From the NCBI GenBank assembly GCA_040902745.1, contig JBBDWR010000001.1, forward strand, positions 1-55,386: a stretch of DNA of 55,386 bases, given 5' to 3'. Under the pieces are notes generated by a model. It had not been told where the DNA came from. It made no database searches and worked only from the letters and a program-made list of their open reading frames with translations. Both the position numbers and the translations under genes were made by a program. The first letter of the stretch is position 1. Each line of letters begins with the position of its first letter. Below, one piece after another: positions 15,585 through 24,554 of this stretch. The DNA is from JBBDWR01 sp040902745 (lineage in GTDB: Bacteria > Actinomycetota > UBA4738 > HRBIN12).

Positions 15585-16964
15585 ATGAGTGCCGTGAGCG
15601 ACGCCGAACTGGATCAACTTCGTGAGCAGGTTCGAGGAGACGTGGTCGGGCCTGACGATCCCACGTACGACGAGGCCCGAGCCGTCTACAACGCGATGAT
15701 CAACCGCCGTCCGCGCGCCGTGGTGCGGTGTGCGAACGCCGGCGACGTGATCGCGTCGGTAGGCGTCGCCAGGGAGAGCGGGCTCGATCTCGCGGTCCGC
15801 GGTGGGGGCCACAGCGTTCCCGGATTCGGAACCGTCGACGGCGGCATCGTGATCGACCTGTCCCGCATGCGATCGGTCCGGGTCTCCCCCGGCGATGCCA
15901 CCGCCCGCGCCGAAGGTGGCGCAACCTGGGGGGACTTCAACGCCGCTACACACGCCTTCGGCCTGGCGACCACCGGGGGGATCATTTCCACCACCGGTGT
16001 CGCGGGACTCACGCTCGGGGGCGGCATAGGGTACCTCGCGCGCGCGTACGGACTCTCCTGCGACAACCTCATCTCCGCGGACGTGGTCACCGCTGACGGA
16101 CGGCTGCTCGTCGCGAGCGCGGACGAACACGACGACCTCTTCTGGGCGATCCGAGGCGGTGGCGGGAACTTCGGGGTCGTGACCTCGCTGGAGTTCCGGC
16201 TGCATCCGGTCGACACGATCTACGGCGGACCGATGTTCTACGAGCTGGATAGGGCCGGGGACGTGATCCGGTTTTTCCGCGACTTCATCGCTGGAGCGCC
16301 CGAGCAACTTGGCGGGTTCCCCGCGTTCCAGATCGCTCCCCCGCTCCCATTCATCCCCGAGGATCGGCACGGAGACACGTTCATCGCGATCGTGGCCTGC
16401 TGGACGGGACCGATCGATGACGGAGAGCAGGCGCTCCGTCCGTTCCACGACGTGGCGCCCGTCGTCGCCGAGCACGTCGGTCCCATGCCCTACCCGATGC
16501 TCAACAGCGCGTTCGACGCTCTCGTACCTCCCGGACTGCAGCACTACTGGAAGGCAAGTTTCGTCAGAGAGCTGACGGATGCGGCGATCGACGCGTACGT
16601 CGAAAACGGATCGAAGGTTCCGGTGGTGAACTCGACGATCCACCTCTATCCGATCGACGGCGCCGTTCATCGAGTCTCCTCCGATGCGACGGCGTTCGCC
16701 TACCGCGACGCGAACTTCGCGCCGGTGATCGCCGGCATGTGGCCCGATCGGGCCGACAACGACGCGAACATCGCGTGGGTTCGCCAGACCCACGAAGCGA
16801 CGGCGCCACATTCCGAGGAGGGCGGCTACATCAACTTCATGGCCGGGGACGATCAAGCTCGGATCAAGGCCAACTACCGAGGGAACTACGAGCGTCTCGT
16901 GGAGGTAAAGCGACGCTACGACCCGGACAACCTTTTCCACGTGAACCAGAACATCGCACCGTAG
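15585..16964 (+). CDS. Berberine-bridge-type FAD-linked oxidoreductase
   Basis: A 459-residue flavoprotein with the PCMH-type FAD domain and C-terminal BBE domain (ending YDPDNLFHVNQNI). The motif RGGGHSVPGFG carries H76 and the later GLSCDN carries C159; together these are the residues that attach FAD bicovalently in this family. Members oxidise sugars, alkaloids or other secondary metabolites using oxygen; the substrate cannot be predicted. There is no signal peptide. It is converged upon by the helicase gene, 15 bp away. Confidence 0.9.
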   Translation: MSAVSDAELDQLREQVRGDVVGPDDPTYDEARAVYNAMINRRPRAVVRCANAGDVIASVGVARESGLDLAVRGGGHSVPGFGTVDGGIVIDLSRMRSVRVSPGDATARAEGGATWGDFNAATHAFGLATTGGIISTTGVAGLTLGGGIGYLARAYGLSCDNLISADVVTADGRLLVASADEHDDLFWAIRGGGGNFGVVTSLEFRLHPVDTIYGGPMFYELDRAGDVIRFFRDFIAGAPEQLGGFPAFQIAPPLPFIPEDRHGDTFIAIVACWTGPIDDGEQALRPFHDVAPVVAEHVGPMPYPMLNSAFDALVPPGLQHYWKASFVRELTDAAIDAYVENGSKVPVVNSTIHLYPIDGAVHRVSSDATAFAYRDANFAPVIAGMWPDRADNDANIAWVRQTHEATAPHSEEGGYINFMAGDDQARIKANYRGNYERLVEVKRRYDPDNLFHVNQNIAP

Positions 16965-16979
16965 ACGCGGCGGTCGAGG

Positions 16980-18230
16980 TCAGCGGCGGCGTTGCCTGTT
17001 GCCGCCCTGCCGCCCGCGCTTGGGGCGCGGTCTGGATCCACCTCCGGGACGGGGCTTCTCCACCCGCATCCCGGAGTCGGAGAACTCCACGTGCAGCTTG
17101 AGCTGTGTGGCCATCCTGCCGACCTCACCACGCTGATCCGGAGTGACGAACGTGATGCCGGTGCCGCTTCGCCCCGCGCGAGCTGTACGCCCGACGCGAT
17201 GCACGTAGGCGTCCCGGTCTTCCGGTGCGTCGAAGTTGATCACGTGGGAGATGTGCTCCAGATCGAGGCCGCGCGCTGCGACATCGGTCGCCACGAGCAC
17301 ATCGTTGCGGCCCGATGCGAAGTGACCGAGCGCGCGCTCGCGCTGGGGTTGCGACATGCCCCCGTGGAGCGCTCCGGCCCGGAACCCCTCGCGTTTGAGA
17401 TTGCGCGCGAGCCGGTCGGCACCGTGCTTGGTTCGCACGAAGACGAGGGTCAGACCCCGGTCCGCGGCCAGCTCCCGGACGAGCATCTGCGTCTTCGCCG
17501 GCTGATCGACAGCGACGAACCGATGAGTCGCCGTCGAGACGACGGGCCGATCGTCGGCGACCTCGTGGCGGACCGGATCGTTCGTGTATCCGGCCGCCAG
17601 CTTGCCTACCTGGCCGTCGAGCGTCGCGGAGAACAACATCGTCTGGCGCTCGGGCTGCAACAGGTCGAGGATGCGTCGGACGTCGGGCAAGAAACCCATG
17701 TCCAGCATGCGATCGGCCTCGTCGAGCACACAGATGCGAACGCGGTCGAGTCGAAGGAGCTTGCGCGCCACGAGGTCGAGCAATCGACCCGGCGTCGCGA
17801 TCAGGATGTCCGCATGGCGCGCGCGCTTGGCTTGCGCCGTGATGCCCACGCCGCCGTACACCGACGCGATCTGCAACCGGCGCACGTCTGCGATCGCGCG
17901 GAACTCTTCGGTGACCTGGCTGGCGAGCTCACGCGTCGGAACCAAGATCAGGGCCGACGGTGATCTGCCGGAACCGGTGAGCCGTTCAACGATCGGAAGG
18001 GCGAACGCGAGCGTCTTGCCCGAACCGGTGCGCGACTTCGCGAGCACGTCGCGCCCGGCGATCGCGTCGCGCAGGACGAGTTCCTGGATCGCGAACGGTG
18101 CGTCGATGCCGCGCAGCTTGAGCGCGTGCACGACAGATGCGGAGACTCCGAACCTGTCGAAACCGCTTGGTTCGGGGTCGCGTCGGGGAGCGTCGGTTGT
18201 GGGCGGGGGTGCGAGGTTGGTTCGCGTCAT
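16980..18230 (-). CDS. DEAD-box ATP-dependent RNA helicase
   Basis: A 416-residue protein with Q motif (FDRFGV ... FAIQ), Walker A SRTGSGKT, PTREL, TPGRLLD, DEAD, SAT, and C-terminal motifs VFVRTK, DVAARGLDLE and HRVGRTARAG. The basic tail (GGGSRPRPKRGRQGGNRQ) probably binds RNA. Such enzymes unwind short RNA duplexes in ribosome assembly and RNA decay, often during cold growth. AAGG stands nine bases before the ATG. Confidence 0.95.
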   Translation of the reverse strand: MTRTNLAPPPTTDAPRRDPEPSGFDRFGVSASVVHALKLRGIDAPFAIQELVLRDAIAGRDVLAKSRTGSGKTLAFALPIVERLTGSGRSPSALILVPTRELASQVTEEFRAIADVRRLQIASVYGGVGITAQAKRARHADILIATPGRLLDLVARKLLRLDRVRICVLDEADRMLDMGFLPDVRRILDLLQPERQTMLFSATLDGQVGKLAAGYTNDPVRHEVADDRPVVSTATHRFVAVDQPAKTQMLVRELAADRGLTLVFVRTKHGADRLARNLKREGFRAGALHGGMSQPQRERALGHFASGRNDVLVATDVAARGLDLEHISHVINFDAPEDRDAYVHRVGRTARAGRSGTGITFVTPDQRGEVGRMATQLKLHVEFSDSGMRVEKPRPGGGSRPRPKRGRQGGNRQRRR

Positions 18231-18372
18231 GACATCTGCCTTCTGGTCGGGGAGCGTCGGGATCGACGCTGGCCGCGATCAGGCGGATGCGTCGTGCACA
18301 GAGGGTGTGCGTCGACCCCGGGGAGGGGGATCGACCGGTGTGCCGCGCGAGCGCGGCGGTCGAAATAGAGCG

Positions 18373-18567
18373 TCAGCTTCGGTGCAGGGGCGGGCGGAAC
18401 GCCGGGGTCGTGTGGGGCCAACAGGTGGTCGAGGAGTTGTAGGTGGACAGCACAGCCGTGCATCCGGGGGCGTCGCACAACCTGCCGGATTCGGCTCTCG
18501 TGCTCGCCTGCTTGCCACGGACCGGGGGACCGAACTGAACGCCAGCCTTGCCGCCTGCTCTCGCCAT
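18373..18567 (-). CDS. Small actinobacterial zinc-binding protein
   Basis: A 64-residue protein, MARAGGKAG at the start. The centre has CDAPGC and then CWPH about 20 residues later, a likely four-ligand zinc site (CxxxxC, CxxH), with 'TAVLSTYN' between. Similar tiny zinc proteins with CxxxxC..LSxYN..CxxH occur in actinobacteria without known function. ATG 18567 is preceded by AAGGAG with a 7-base gap. Confidence 0.7.
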   Translation of the reverse strand: MARAGGKAGVQFGPPVRGKQASTRAESGRLCDAPGCTAVLSTYNSSTTCWPHTTPAFRPPLHRS

Positions 18568-18739
18568 ACCGAACTCCTTCAATCTACCCATACAACGGAT
18601 CACGTGCGACGAGTGGCTGGTGACGCGGGAAGGTTCGTCACGGGTCGGTCGCGCTGCGCGAGCCCTCGGACGGTGCCCGATGTGAACAGTCTACAAGGTC
18701 TGTCGTAGCCCGCGCACGGGCCCGTTCGATCCCCCGCTG

Positions 18740-19852
18740 CTAGACGCGATCTGGCTGTGGCAAGGACAAGCGTACCCGGGCACCTCGGCTTGAACCGTTC
18801 TCGAGCGAGATCGTCCCACCGAGCAGCTGCGAGAGGCGGGACGCCGCCAGCAAACCCATACCCAGCCCGCCGGATTGCCGAGCGAGCGTCTGATCACGCC
18901 GGGAGAACGGATCGAACGCGTGTGAGAGGAAGTCACGATCGAAGCCTGGACCCTGGTCCTGCACCTCGATCACCACTCGATCGTGCGCGCGCAGTACCTG
19001 CACCTGCACGGGCGACGTCGGATCGGAGTACCGCAGGGCGTTGTCGATCACGAGGCGCAGCAGGTGTCCGAGGATCTGCGGATCCGAGGCGATCACCTCG
19101 GCCGAAGGATCCGTGTGCAGCACCACACGCTCCTGGGCGCGGAGATTCGCGAGCTGGCCGCCGCAGGCGTCGAAGACTCCGCGTACCACGACGGGCTGCA
19201 GGTCCGGGGGGTCGATCGCGTCGCCGCCCTCGGCAGCGGCGAGCACCGCCGAAACGAGGTCCTCGAGTCGCTGCTCGGCATCTCGCAGTCCATCGAGCAG
19301 GGCCTGCCCTTGTTCGGTGACGTAGTTCCCCTCATCGAGGGTTCTCGTCACTCCTCGGATCACCGTCAACGGTGTCCGGAACTCGTGGGACACGGTGGAG
19401 ATGACTCCTGCCTTGCGCGCGAGGAGATCCCGTTCTGCGGCGGCGAGGTTCAGCTGCCTGCGCGTCATCTCCTGAAGTTGGCCGACGAGCCAGGCGATCA
19501 GGATCCCGATCAGGATGAAGAACCCCGCTCTCGGGACCCAGATCTGCCACCGCTGTATCCACCCTGCGTCCACGTCCAAGGGCATCAGCGGTCCCGCAAG
19601 CACAGACGCCCCCAAGGCCGCCAACAACGCACCCCGCATCCCGAACCCGACCGCGGCGATCAAGATGGGGAGGTAGAACCAATGCAGACCGACGTGGCGC
19701 GCGCCGCCCAAGAGATAGGTGATCGCCCAGCAGACAGTCAGTCCGGCCACGATCAAGGCGACACGTCCCGCCCGTGACCAGACGCCGCGGTCCGGATCGA
19801 GAAGGAACCGCAACGGCTCAAGGTGGCGCATCGCCGACGAGTGCTCGCTCAT
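18740..19852 (-). CDS. Membrane histidine kinase, coupled to the GGDEF gene
   Basis: A 370-residue protein. About four membrane helices occupy residues 30-125 with hardly any external loop, so the sensing part is the membrane bundle itself. HisKA has H156 in STVSHEFRTPLTVIRG; HATPase shows VIDNALRYSD, DQGPGF and GGLGMGLL. No receiver or regulator gene is adjacent; it is an orphan. Its ATG overlaps the stop of the upstream diguanylate cyclase gene (ATGA at 19849-19852), so both are expressed together. Confidence 0.9.
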   Translation of the reverse strand: MSEHSSAMRHLEPLRFLLDPDRGVWSRAGRVALIVAGLTVCWAITYLLGGARHVGLHWFYLPILIAAVGFGMRGALLAALGASVLAGPLMPLDVDAGWIQRWQIWVPRAGFFILIGILIAWLVGQLQEMTRRQLNLAAAERDLLARKAGVISTVSHEFRTPLTVIRGVTRTLDEGNYVTEQGQALLDGLRDAEQRLEDLVSAVLAAAEGGDAIDPPDLQPVVVRGVFDACGGQLANLRAQERVVLHTDPSAEVIASDPQILGHLLRLVIDNALRYSDPTSPVQVQVLRAHDRVVIEVQDQGPGFDRDFLSHAFDPFSRRDQTLARQSGGLGMGLLAASRLSQLLGGTISLENGSSRGARVRLSLPQPDRV

Positions 19853-20967
19853 CCGGCCAGCCTCCCGCCGCGCTCGCGTTTGCCCGCGTACATCTCGGCG
19901 TCGGCGTGGTGCATCAATCCCCGCTCGTCCTCGCCGTCCTCGGGATAGATCGCAGAACCGATACTCGCCTCCGTGGATAGTTCGTGACCGGCGAGGACCA
20001 GCGGCTCTCCAAGTCCGCGAGCGATCCGATCCTGGACCACGTCCACCGCGGCGCGTGCGCTGGTGCCGTCCGCTCCCCGGTCAAGATCGGCCATCAAGAC
20101 GATGAACTCGTCGCCGCTCTGACGGACCACGAGGTCGGTCGCGCGCGTGGCGTGCCGCAGACGTTCGGCGACAACCTTGAGCACCTCATCGCCCACCGTG
20201 TGCCCGAGGGAATCGTTCACCGATTTGAAGTCGTCCAGATCGAGGAAGAGCACGGCCACGGAAAGATCGCGCCGCTTCGCCCGGGCCAGCGCAAGCTCCA
20301 TCGCCTCTTCGAACATCGCGCGATTCGGGAGGTCGGTCAGCGCATCGTGATATGCGAGGTGCTGGACCTTGAGCTCGGCCTCCTTCTGAGAGGTGACGTC
20401 GAACATCGCGCCCTGGACGAACAGCGCCCGTCCGTCCGTGCCGCGGATCAGCCGCGATCGATCGTGGATCCAGACCGTGGTGCCGTCCGGGCGCAGGAAG
20501 CGGTAGTCGCCCGCCTCCGGATGGCCCGTTCGCAGGAACGCCTCGTAATCCGCGTTCAGCCGCTCGCGATCCTCCGGGTGGACCATCTCCTCCCACACCT
20601 CGGCCGAGTGGATGTACTGCTCGGGAGTCACTCCGAGGAGATCCTCGATCTGCGGACTGACGTAAAGCGTCGTGCCTTCGGCGTCGGGTTCGTCGACGTA
20701 GATCGCGCACGGCAGTTGGTCGAGCAAGGCACCGTACTTCGCCTCCGTCTCGAAAAGAGCACGCTCCGCGTCCGCGAGGCGCTCCTCGGTGGCGCGGAGG
20801 CGCTCCTGCAGGTCGTCGTGCAGGTCGTGGTCTCCCCCTCCACCCGTTCCGGGAGACGCTCCCGCCGGCTTGACCTCCATCAAAGGGGTATCGGCCGCTC
20901 CCGGCAGGGGCTGAACGGGAGTCAGACTCCACCCCGGGCACGCTCGGGGAACCGGCGCACCCGTCAC
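19849..20967 (-). CDS. PAS-GGDEF diguanylate cyclase
   Basis: About 372 residues: a coiled coil (about 50-80), a PAS domain with PAC segment (about 80-205), and a GGDEF domain. The active site reads SGDEF, a variant that is often still active, and RATD lies exactly five residues earlier, matching the RxxD product-inhibition site. It should make cyclic di-GMP from GTP in response to the PAS signal. The first start (20967) lacks a ribosome site; the ATG at 20880 (MEVKPAG) is an alternative that loses no domain. It forms a two-gene unit with the histidine kinase downstream. Confidence 0.9.
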   Translation of the reverse strand: MTGAPVPRACPGWSLTPVQPLPGAADTPLMEVKPAGASPGTGGGGDHDLHDDLQERLRATEERLADAERALFETEAKYGALLDQLPCAIYVDEPDAEGTTLYVSPQIEDLLGVTPEQYIHSAEVWEEMVHPEDRERLNADYEAFLRTGHPEAGDYRFLRPDGTTVWIHDRSRLIRGTDGRALFVQGAMFDVTSQKEAELKVQHLAYHDALTDLPNRAMFEEAMELALARAKRRDLSVAVLFLDLDDFKSVNDSLGHTVGDEVLKVVAERLRHATRATDLVVRQSGDEFIVLMADLDRGADGTSARAAVDVVQDRIARGLGEPLVLAGHELSTEASIGSAIYPEDGEDERGLMHHADAEMYAGKRERGGRLAG

Positions 20968-21018
20968 GGCAGGTACGTATCATCACGAGGGCTTCCGAGA
21001 CGAGGAGGCAAGCGACCC

Positions 21019-21330
21019 ATGCGGGACTTCGATCAGATCGTCGAGGCGACCCATGCCGCTGTCGATGAATCCGTTCGCGGTGACAACAAGCCGCTCGAGC
21101 AGCTGTACTCACGGCGCGACGACGTGACACTCGGCAACCCGTTCGGCCCGTTCGTGCACGGATTCGATGAGGTTGCGAAGACGATGGAGCGTGCCGCGTC
21201 GTACTACCGGGACGGTAAAGCCATCGGCTTCGACCTCGTTGCCAGGGAAGTCACGCCTGACCTCGCGTTCACTGTCGAAGTGGAACGAGCCAGCTCGAAG
21301 ATCGGCGGCAGCGAAGACGGCGAAGGATAG
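21019..21330 (+). CDS. SnoaL/NTF2-like protein, C-terminally short
   Basis: A 103-residue protein (ATG 21019, AGGAGG at 21003-21008). The segment from MRDFDQIVEATHAA through DVTLGNPFGPFVHG to TPDLAFTVEVERAS matches the SnoaL-like fold. It ends right after SSKIGGSEDG, where full-length relatives of about 130-140 residues have two further beta strands. The stop is 2 bp before the exonuclease gene, suggesting a deletion or early stop joined the two. May still fold as a variant; catalytic role unknown. Confidence 0.7.
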   Translation: MRDFDQIVEATHAAVDESVRGDNKPLEQLYSRRDDVTLGNPFGPFVHGFDEVAKTMERAASYYRDGKAIGFDLVAREVTPDLAFTVEVERASSKIGGSEDGEG

Positions 21331-21332
21331 AC

Positions 21333-22232
21333 GTGGTACATCGATTGCTGATCGATGTTTCCAGCCTGACCTATCGGGCGCACTTCGCGCTCAAGGACAC
21401 GGTGCGATCCGCGTCGGGAACGCCCGTGGGCGCGGTGCACGGGTACCTGGACATGATCGCCCGCATCGTCGTGGCGCGACGTCCAGACGAGGTCGTGCAT
21501 GTGTACGACCACGAATGGCGCCCGGTCGCACGAACCGACATCTACGCCGACTACAAAGCGAACCGGCCGCCGGACCCGGAGGGGCTCCCCGCGCAGTTCG
21601 AGCTGCTCCGCAAGGTGCTGGATCACACGGGCATGCTTCAGGCCCAGACCGAAGGCTGGGAAGCCGAGGACGCGATCGGTGCGTTCTGCATCGAGGCCCG
21701 CCCCGACGATCGCATCGAGATCGTCTCCGGCGATCGGGATCTGATCCAGCTCGTCCGCGATCCGGTCGTCAAGCTGCTGTTCACCGTTCGTGGTGTCTCG
21801 GACCTGCTCGAACTCGACGACGCCACTGTCCTCGAGCGCTACGGCGTTCCCGCCTCGCGCTACGGCGAGTTCGCGATCCTCCGCGGAGATCCCTCCGACG
21901 GGTTGCCAGGGGTTCGCGGGGTGGGCGAGAAGACGGCCTGCGCACTGATCCAGACCTACGGCTCCCTCGACGAGCTGCTCACGGACGCCGCCGCGGACGA
22001 GCCGCGTCCCGGACCGCTCAAAGGCAAGCCGGCGTTGCGATCCCGGCTCACGGGATCGGCCGGATATCTCGCGGCGATGCGTCGGCTCGTGCCGATCAAC
22101 GCCGAGGCGCCCGTGTCGGTCTGGGCCGGCGAACGCGACGACGACGTCCTGTACGCGTTCGCGGAGGAACACGGGGTCAAGGGACCCGCTCGGCGTCTGA
22201 CCGCCGCGCTGGACGCGGCGGGGGCGTCCTGA
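21333..22232 (+). CDS. 5'-3' exonuclease (flap-endonuclease family), stand-alone
   Basis: A 299-residue protein like the N-terminal domain of DNA polymerase I. Metal-binding acids are visible in LLIDVSSLTYRAHFAL, AEDAIGAF, SGDRDLIQLV and GDPSDGLPGVRGVGEKTA, the last being the helix-hairpin-helix DNA-binding part. It would remove 5' flaps or RNA primers. Actinobacteria often encode such a stand-alone enzyme besides PolA. The start is GTG 21333, 2 bp after the SnoaL-like stop; translation is probably coupled, because no separate ribosome site stands out. Confidence 0.92.
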   Translation: MVHRLLIDVSSLTYRAHFALKDTVRSASGTPVGAVHGYLDMIARIVVARRPDEVVHVYDHEWRPVARTDIYADYKANRPPDPEGLPAQFELLRKVLDHTGMLQAQTEGWEAEDAIGAFCIEARPDDRIEIVSGDRDLIQLVRDPVVKLLFTVRGVSDLLELDDATVLERYGVPASRYGEFAILRGDPSDGLPGVRGVGEKTACALIQTYGSLDELLTDAAADEPRPGPLKGKPALRSRLTGSAGYLAAMRRLVPINAEAPVSVWAGERDDDVLYAFAEEHGVKGPARRLTAALDAAGAS

Positions 22233-22297
22233 TCGCTCCGCCCGCACTCCCCGCGGCCCACCGGGAGGTGGAACCGCAGGGAGGCCACCAGTTCTTG

Positions 22298-22792
22298 CTA
22301 CGAACCGGTTAGGGGGGTGCTGTTCTTCTTGGCGTCCTGCGTCTTCGAGGCCGCCGTCTGCTTGATGTCGTCGACCGTGGAGCTCGCCTTCTGCTTCGCG
22401 TCGGCGATCGTGCTCGTGGCGGTATCGGTCAGGTCGGTGATCTGCTCGGGCATGACCTCCGCACCGCGACCCTTGGTCCGATCCCACCACGAACGGATCT
22501 GCTCGTAGCGCTCACGGCCGGCCTTGGCGCCGATCACGTAGGCGCTGCCTGCAGCGATCGCGAGCGTCGTGGCTCGACGCAGCCGGTGCTTCCTGCCGGT
22601 TGTGGTGGTCGTAGGGCGCTGCAGAGACTCGAGAGCCTCCAAGAACCGGCCCCGGTCATCGTTGGCCCTGTCGAGTTCGCGGCGGAGCACGTCGTTCTCG
22701 ACACTGAGCCGCTCGTTGTCCGTGCTCGCACGGTCCAACCGCGTCTCGTTGACCCTGGCCTTCGCCTTGTCCTTCAGTTGTGTCACATCCAT
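22298..22792 (-). CDS. YtxH-like membrane-associated coiled-coil protein
   Basis: A 164-residue protein: a charged coiled coil (1-55; 'NERLSVENDVLRRELDRAND'), a TTTTT linker, one short hydrophobic helix (about 72-88, 'ATTLAIAAGSAYVIGAKAG'), then an amphipathic tail rich in Ala/Lys/Asp/Thr with repeated 'A(S)T(V/I)(A/D)D(A/I)K'. It resembles YtxH and late-embryogenesis-like stress proteins at the membrane. ATG 22792 follows a purine-rich GAGAGAGGG. Divergent from the GlsB-like gene; 22793-22997 should hold both promoters. Confidence 0.65.
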   Translation of the reverse strand: MDVTQLKDKAKARVNETRLDRASTDNERLSVENDVLRRELDRANDDRGRFLEALESLQRPTTTTTGRKHRLRRATTLAIAAGSAYVIGAKAGRERYEQIRSWWDRTKGRGAEVMPEQITDLTDTATSTIADAKQKASSTVDDIKQTAASKTQDAKKNSTPLTGS

Positions 22793-22997
22793 CGTTTTGC
22801 CCTCTCTCTCGCGGATCTGGTCCTGCGGGAGCGGTCCGCCCGATCGGGCAGAGGCTCCCCACGGGTGAGAGGTTCCCGGCTCGTACCCACGGCAAACCTG
22901 ACCCGAGACAGCTTGCGCAGCGGGGTTTCCGAGCCCTCTCCCTTGGGCACATCCATCCACGACGCGGGGAGCACCCGCACGAGAGAGGGAGAGCGAG

Positions 22998-23339
22998 ATG
23001 CATGCGACCGTCCTGCAAGCGGCTGGAGTGCTGGCGGCACAGTCGAACGGAGGCGACGACATCGACGTTGTCTCGATCCTCGGCTACATCGTCGTAGGGG
23101 CCATCGTCGGTGTATTGGCGCGGTTCCTGGTCCCCGGAGACGACCCCATGGGGATCGTGGCCACGATCGTCCTCGGCATCGTCGGCGCCGTTATCGGCGG
23201 CTGGCTCGCCGGGAACGTCTTCGAGGAGACCGGAGGCGTGGATTGGATCGCTTCCGTCCTGGTGGCCGTCGCGCTCGTGCTGATCGCGCGGGCCGTCTTC
23301 AGCAGCCGGACCTCGAACCGCACATCGGTTCGTAGCTGA
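22998..23339 (+). CDS. GlsB/YeaQ/YmgE-family stress membrane protein
   Basis: A 113-residue protein with three membrane helices and glycine motifs GAIVGVLARFLVPGDDPMG and GIVGAVIGGWLAG, typical of transglycosylase-associated (GlsB/YmgE) proteins induced in stress. It has an extra N-terminal segment of about 28 residues compared with short members. The ribosome site is GAGGGAGAG. The exact role is unknown. Confidence 0.88.
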   Translation: MHATVLQAAGVLAAQSNGGDDIDVVSILGYIVVGAIVGVLARFLVPGDDPMGIVATIVLGIVGAVIGGWLAGNVFEETGGVDWIASVLVAVALVLIARAVFSSRTSNRTSVRS

Positions 23340-23345
23340 GCACAA

Positions 23346-23380
23346 CTCCCGGGGCGGCATCAGCTCGGCCGCTCCGGGAG
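23346..23380. terminator. Bidirectional terminator between convergent genes
   Basis: Arms CTCCCGGGGCGGC (23346-23358) and GCCGCTCCGGGAG (23368-23380) pair over 13 bp with one mismatch. It begins 6 bp after the GlsB-like stop and also lies downstream of the exporter gene on the other strand. Two small palindromes follow, CATCTACTAGATG (23387) and GTTCTGCGAGAAC (23399), of unknown meaning. Confidence 0.7.
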
Positions 23381-23474
23381 GTGCCCCATCTACTAGATGT
23401 TCTGCGAGAACGTGTCAGGCGTCCGGATCGCCCATCACGCGCGACGAGGTCAAGGTGACTGCTTCCCTTAACCG

Positions 23475-24440
23475 TCAGCCGCCGCTGGGATCGGGGGACA
23501 AGGGTTCAAGATCCTCGGCGTCCGGCACGCCACGGGCTTCCTTGACGACGATCGCAGCGGTTGCAGCCAGAACGATCACGCCACCGGCGATCACGAGCGG
23601 CGCGAGGGTCTCGTCCAGCACGATCCAGGCGGCCACCGATCCGACCACCGGCTGACACTGCGTGATCAGGCTCGCCAGCCACGCCTCGACGTGGCCGTGT
23701 GACCACGCGACCAGCCAGTGCCCCGTAGCACCGGGGATGAGCGCGATCACGCAGATCCACAGCCAGTCCATCCCGACGGGTGGACGCAGGCCCGCTTCCG
23801 GGATCCCGATCGCAGTACCGGCCACGTTCAGCACCGTGACGACGGCGGCTGCGACGAGCATCACGGTCGCCATGTACTCCAGGGCGGAAACGTCACGACG
23901 CGCGCGCTTGGAGAAGAGCCAGTACGCGGTCCAGCTGAACGTCGAGGCGAGCGCCAGCGCGTCGCCCAGCGTGCTCCTGTCCGCGGATCCCACCGAGCCG
24001 ATGGCCACGAGCGCGACGCCGGCGAAGGACAGCAGCATGAAGAGGTAGTCGCGCCGCCCGAGTCGTTCGCCGAACATCCGCACCGCACCGAGAGCGATGA
24101 ACACCGGGGCCAGCGCACCGATGATCGTCGCGTTCGCGACGCTGGTGATCTGGAACGCGTTGAACGTCAGAGACACATCAAGCCCGAAGAACACACCACC
24201 AAGCGCGCACGCCTTGATGACGCCCCACCGCAGCCGCCGTCCCGTCACCAGTAGCACGAGTGCATAGATCGCCACACCCACCCACAGTCGGTACATCGCG
24301 AACCCGAGGGTCGGCATCCGCACTTCCTTGAGGATGAGCGGAACCAGACCCCAGACCACCGTCGTGAACGACACCGCCGCGATACCCAGCGAGCGTCGCT
24401 CCATGTTATGCACGGTGCTCCCCGAGGTGTTGTCGGTCAT
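23475..24440 (-). CDS. EamA-type DMT-family transporter
   Basis: A 321-residue protein with ten membrane helices in two EamA repeats (first about 15-145, second about 158-300). Conserved features include TTVVWGLVPLILK near the start and 'WIVLDETLAPL.IAGGVIVL' near the end. These proteins export amino acids, other metabolites or drugs; the substrate is not apparent. The C-terminus is acidic and cytosolic. It is monocistronic by spacing. Confidence 0.9.
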   Translation of the reverse strand: MTDNTSGSTVHNMERRSLGIAAVSFTTVVWGLVPLILKEVRMPTLGFAMYRLWVGVAIYALVLLVTGRRLRWGVIKACALGGVFFGLDVSLTFNAFQITSVANATIIGALAPVFIALGAVRMFGERLGRRDYLFMLLSFAGVALVAIGSVGSADRSTLGDALALASTFSWTAYWLFSKRARRDVSALEYMATVMLVAAAVVTVLNVAGTAIGIPEAGLRPPVGMDWLWICVIALIPGATGHWLVAWSHGHVEAWLASLITQCQPVVGSVAAWIVLDETLAPLVIAGGVIVLAATAAIVVKEARGVPDAEDLEPLSPDPSGG

Positions 24441-24554
24441 CGTCCTCCGACGCTACCAGCGGTCCCGCAGCGCCCCCGACACGCCTCGCACCGACGCGAC
24501 ACGAGCATGTCACCACCGCGTGTTTGGATGTCGCCACCCAACCAGGAGGTGCAC

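Noticed and set aside
17584..18708. Plus-strand frame of about 374 codons across the helicase start
   Set aside because: Antisense to a DEAD-box helicase with all motifs; no ribosome site or known fold.
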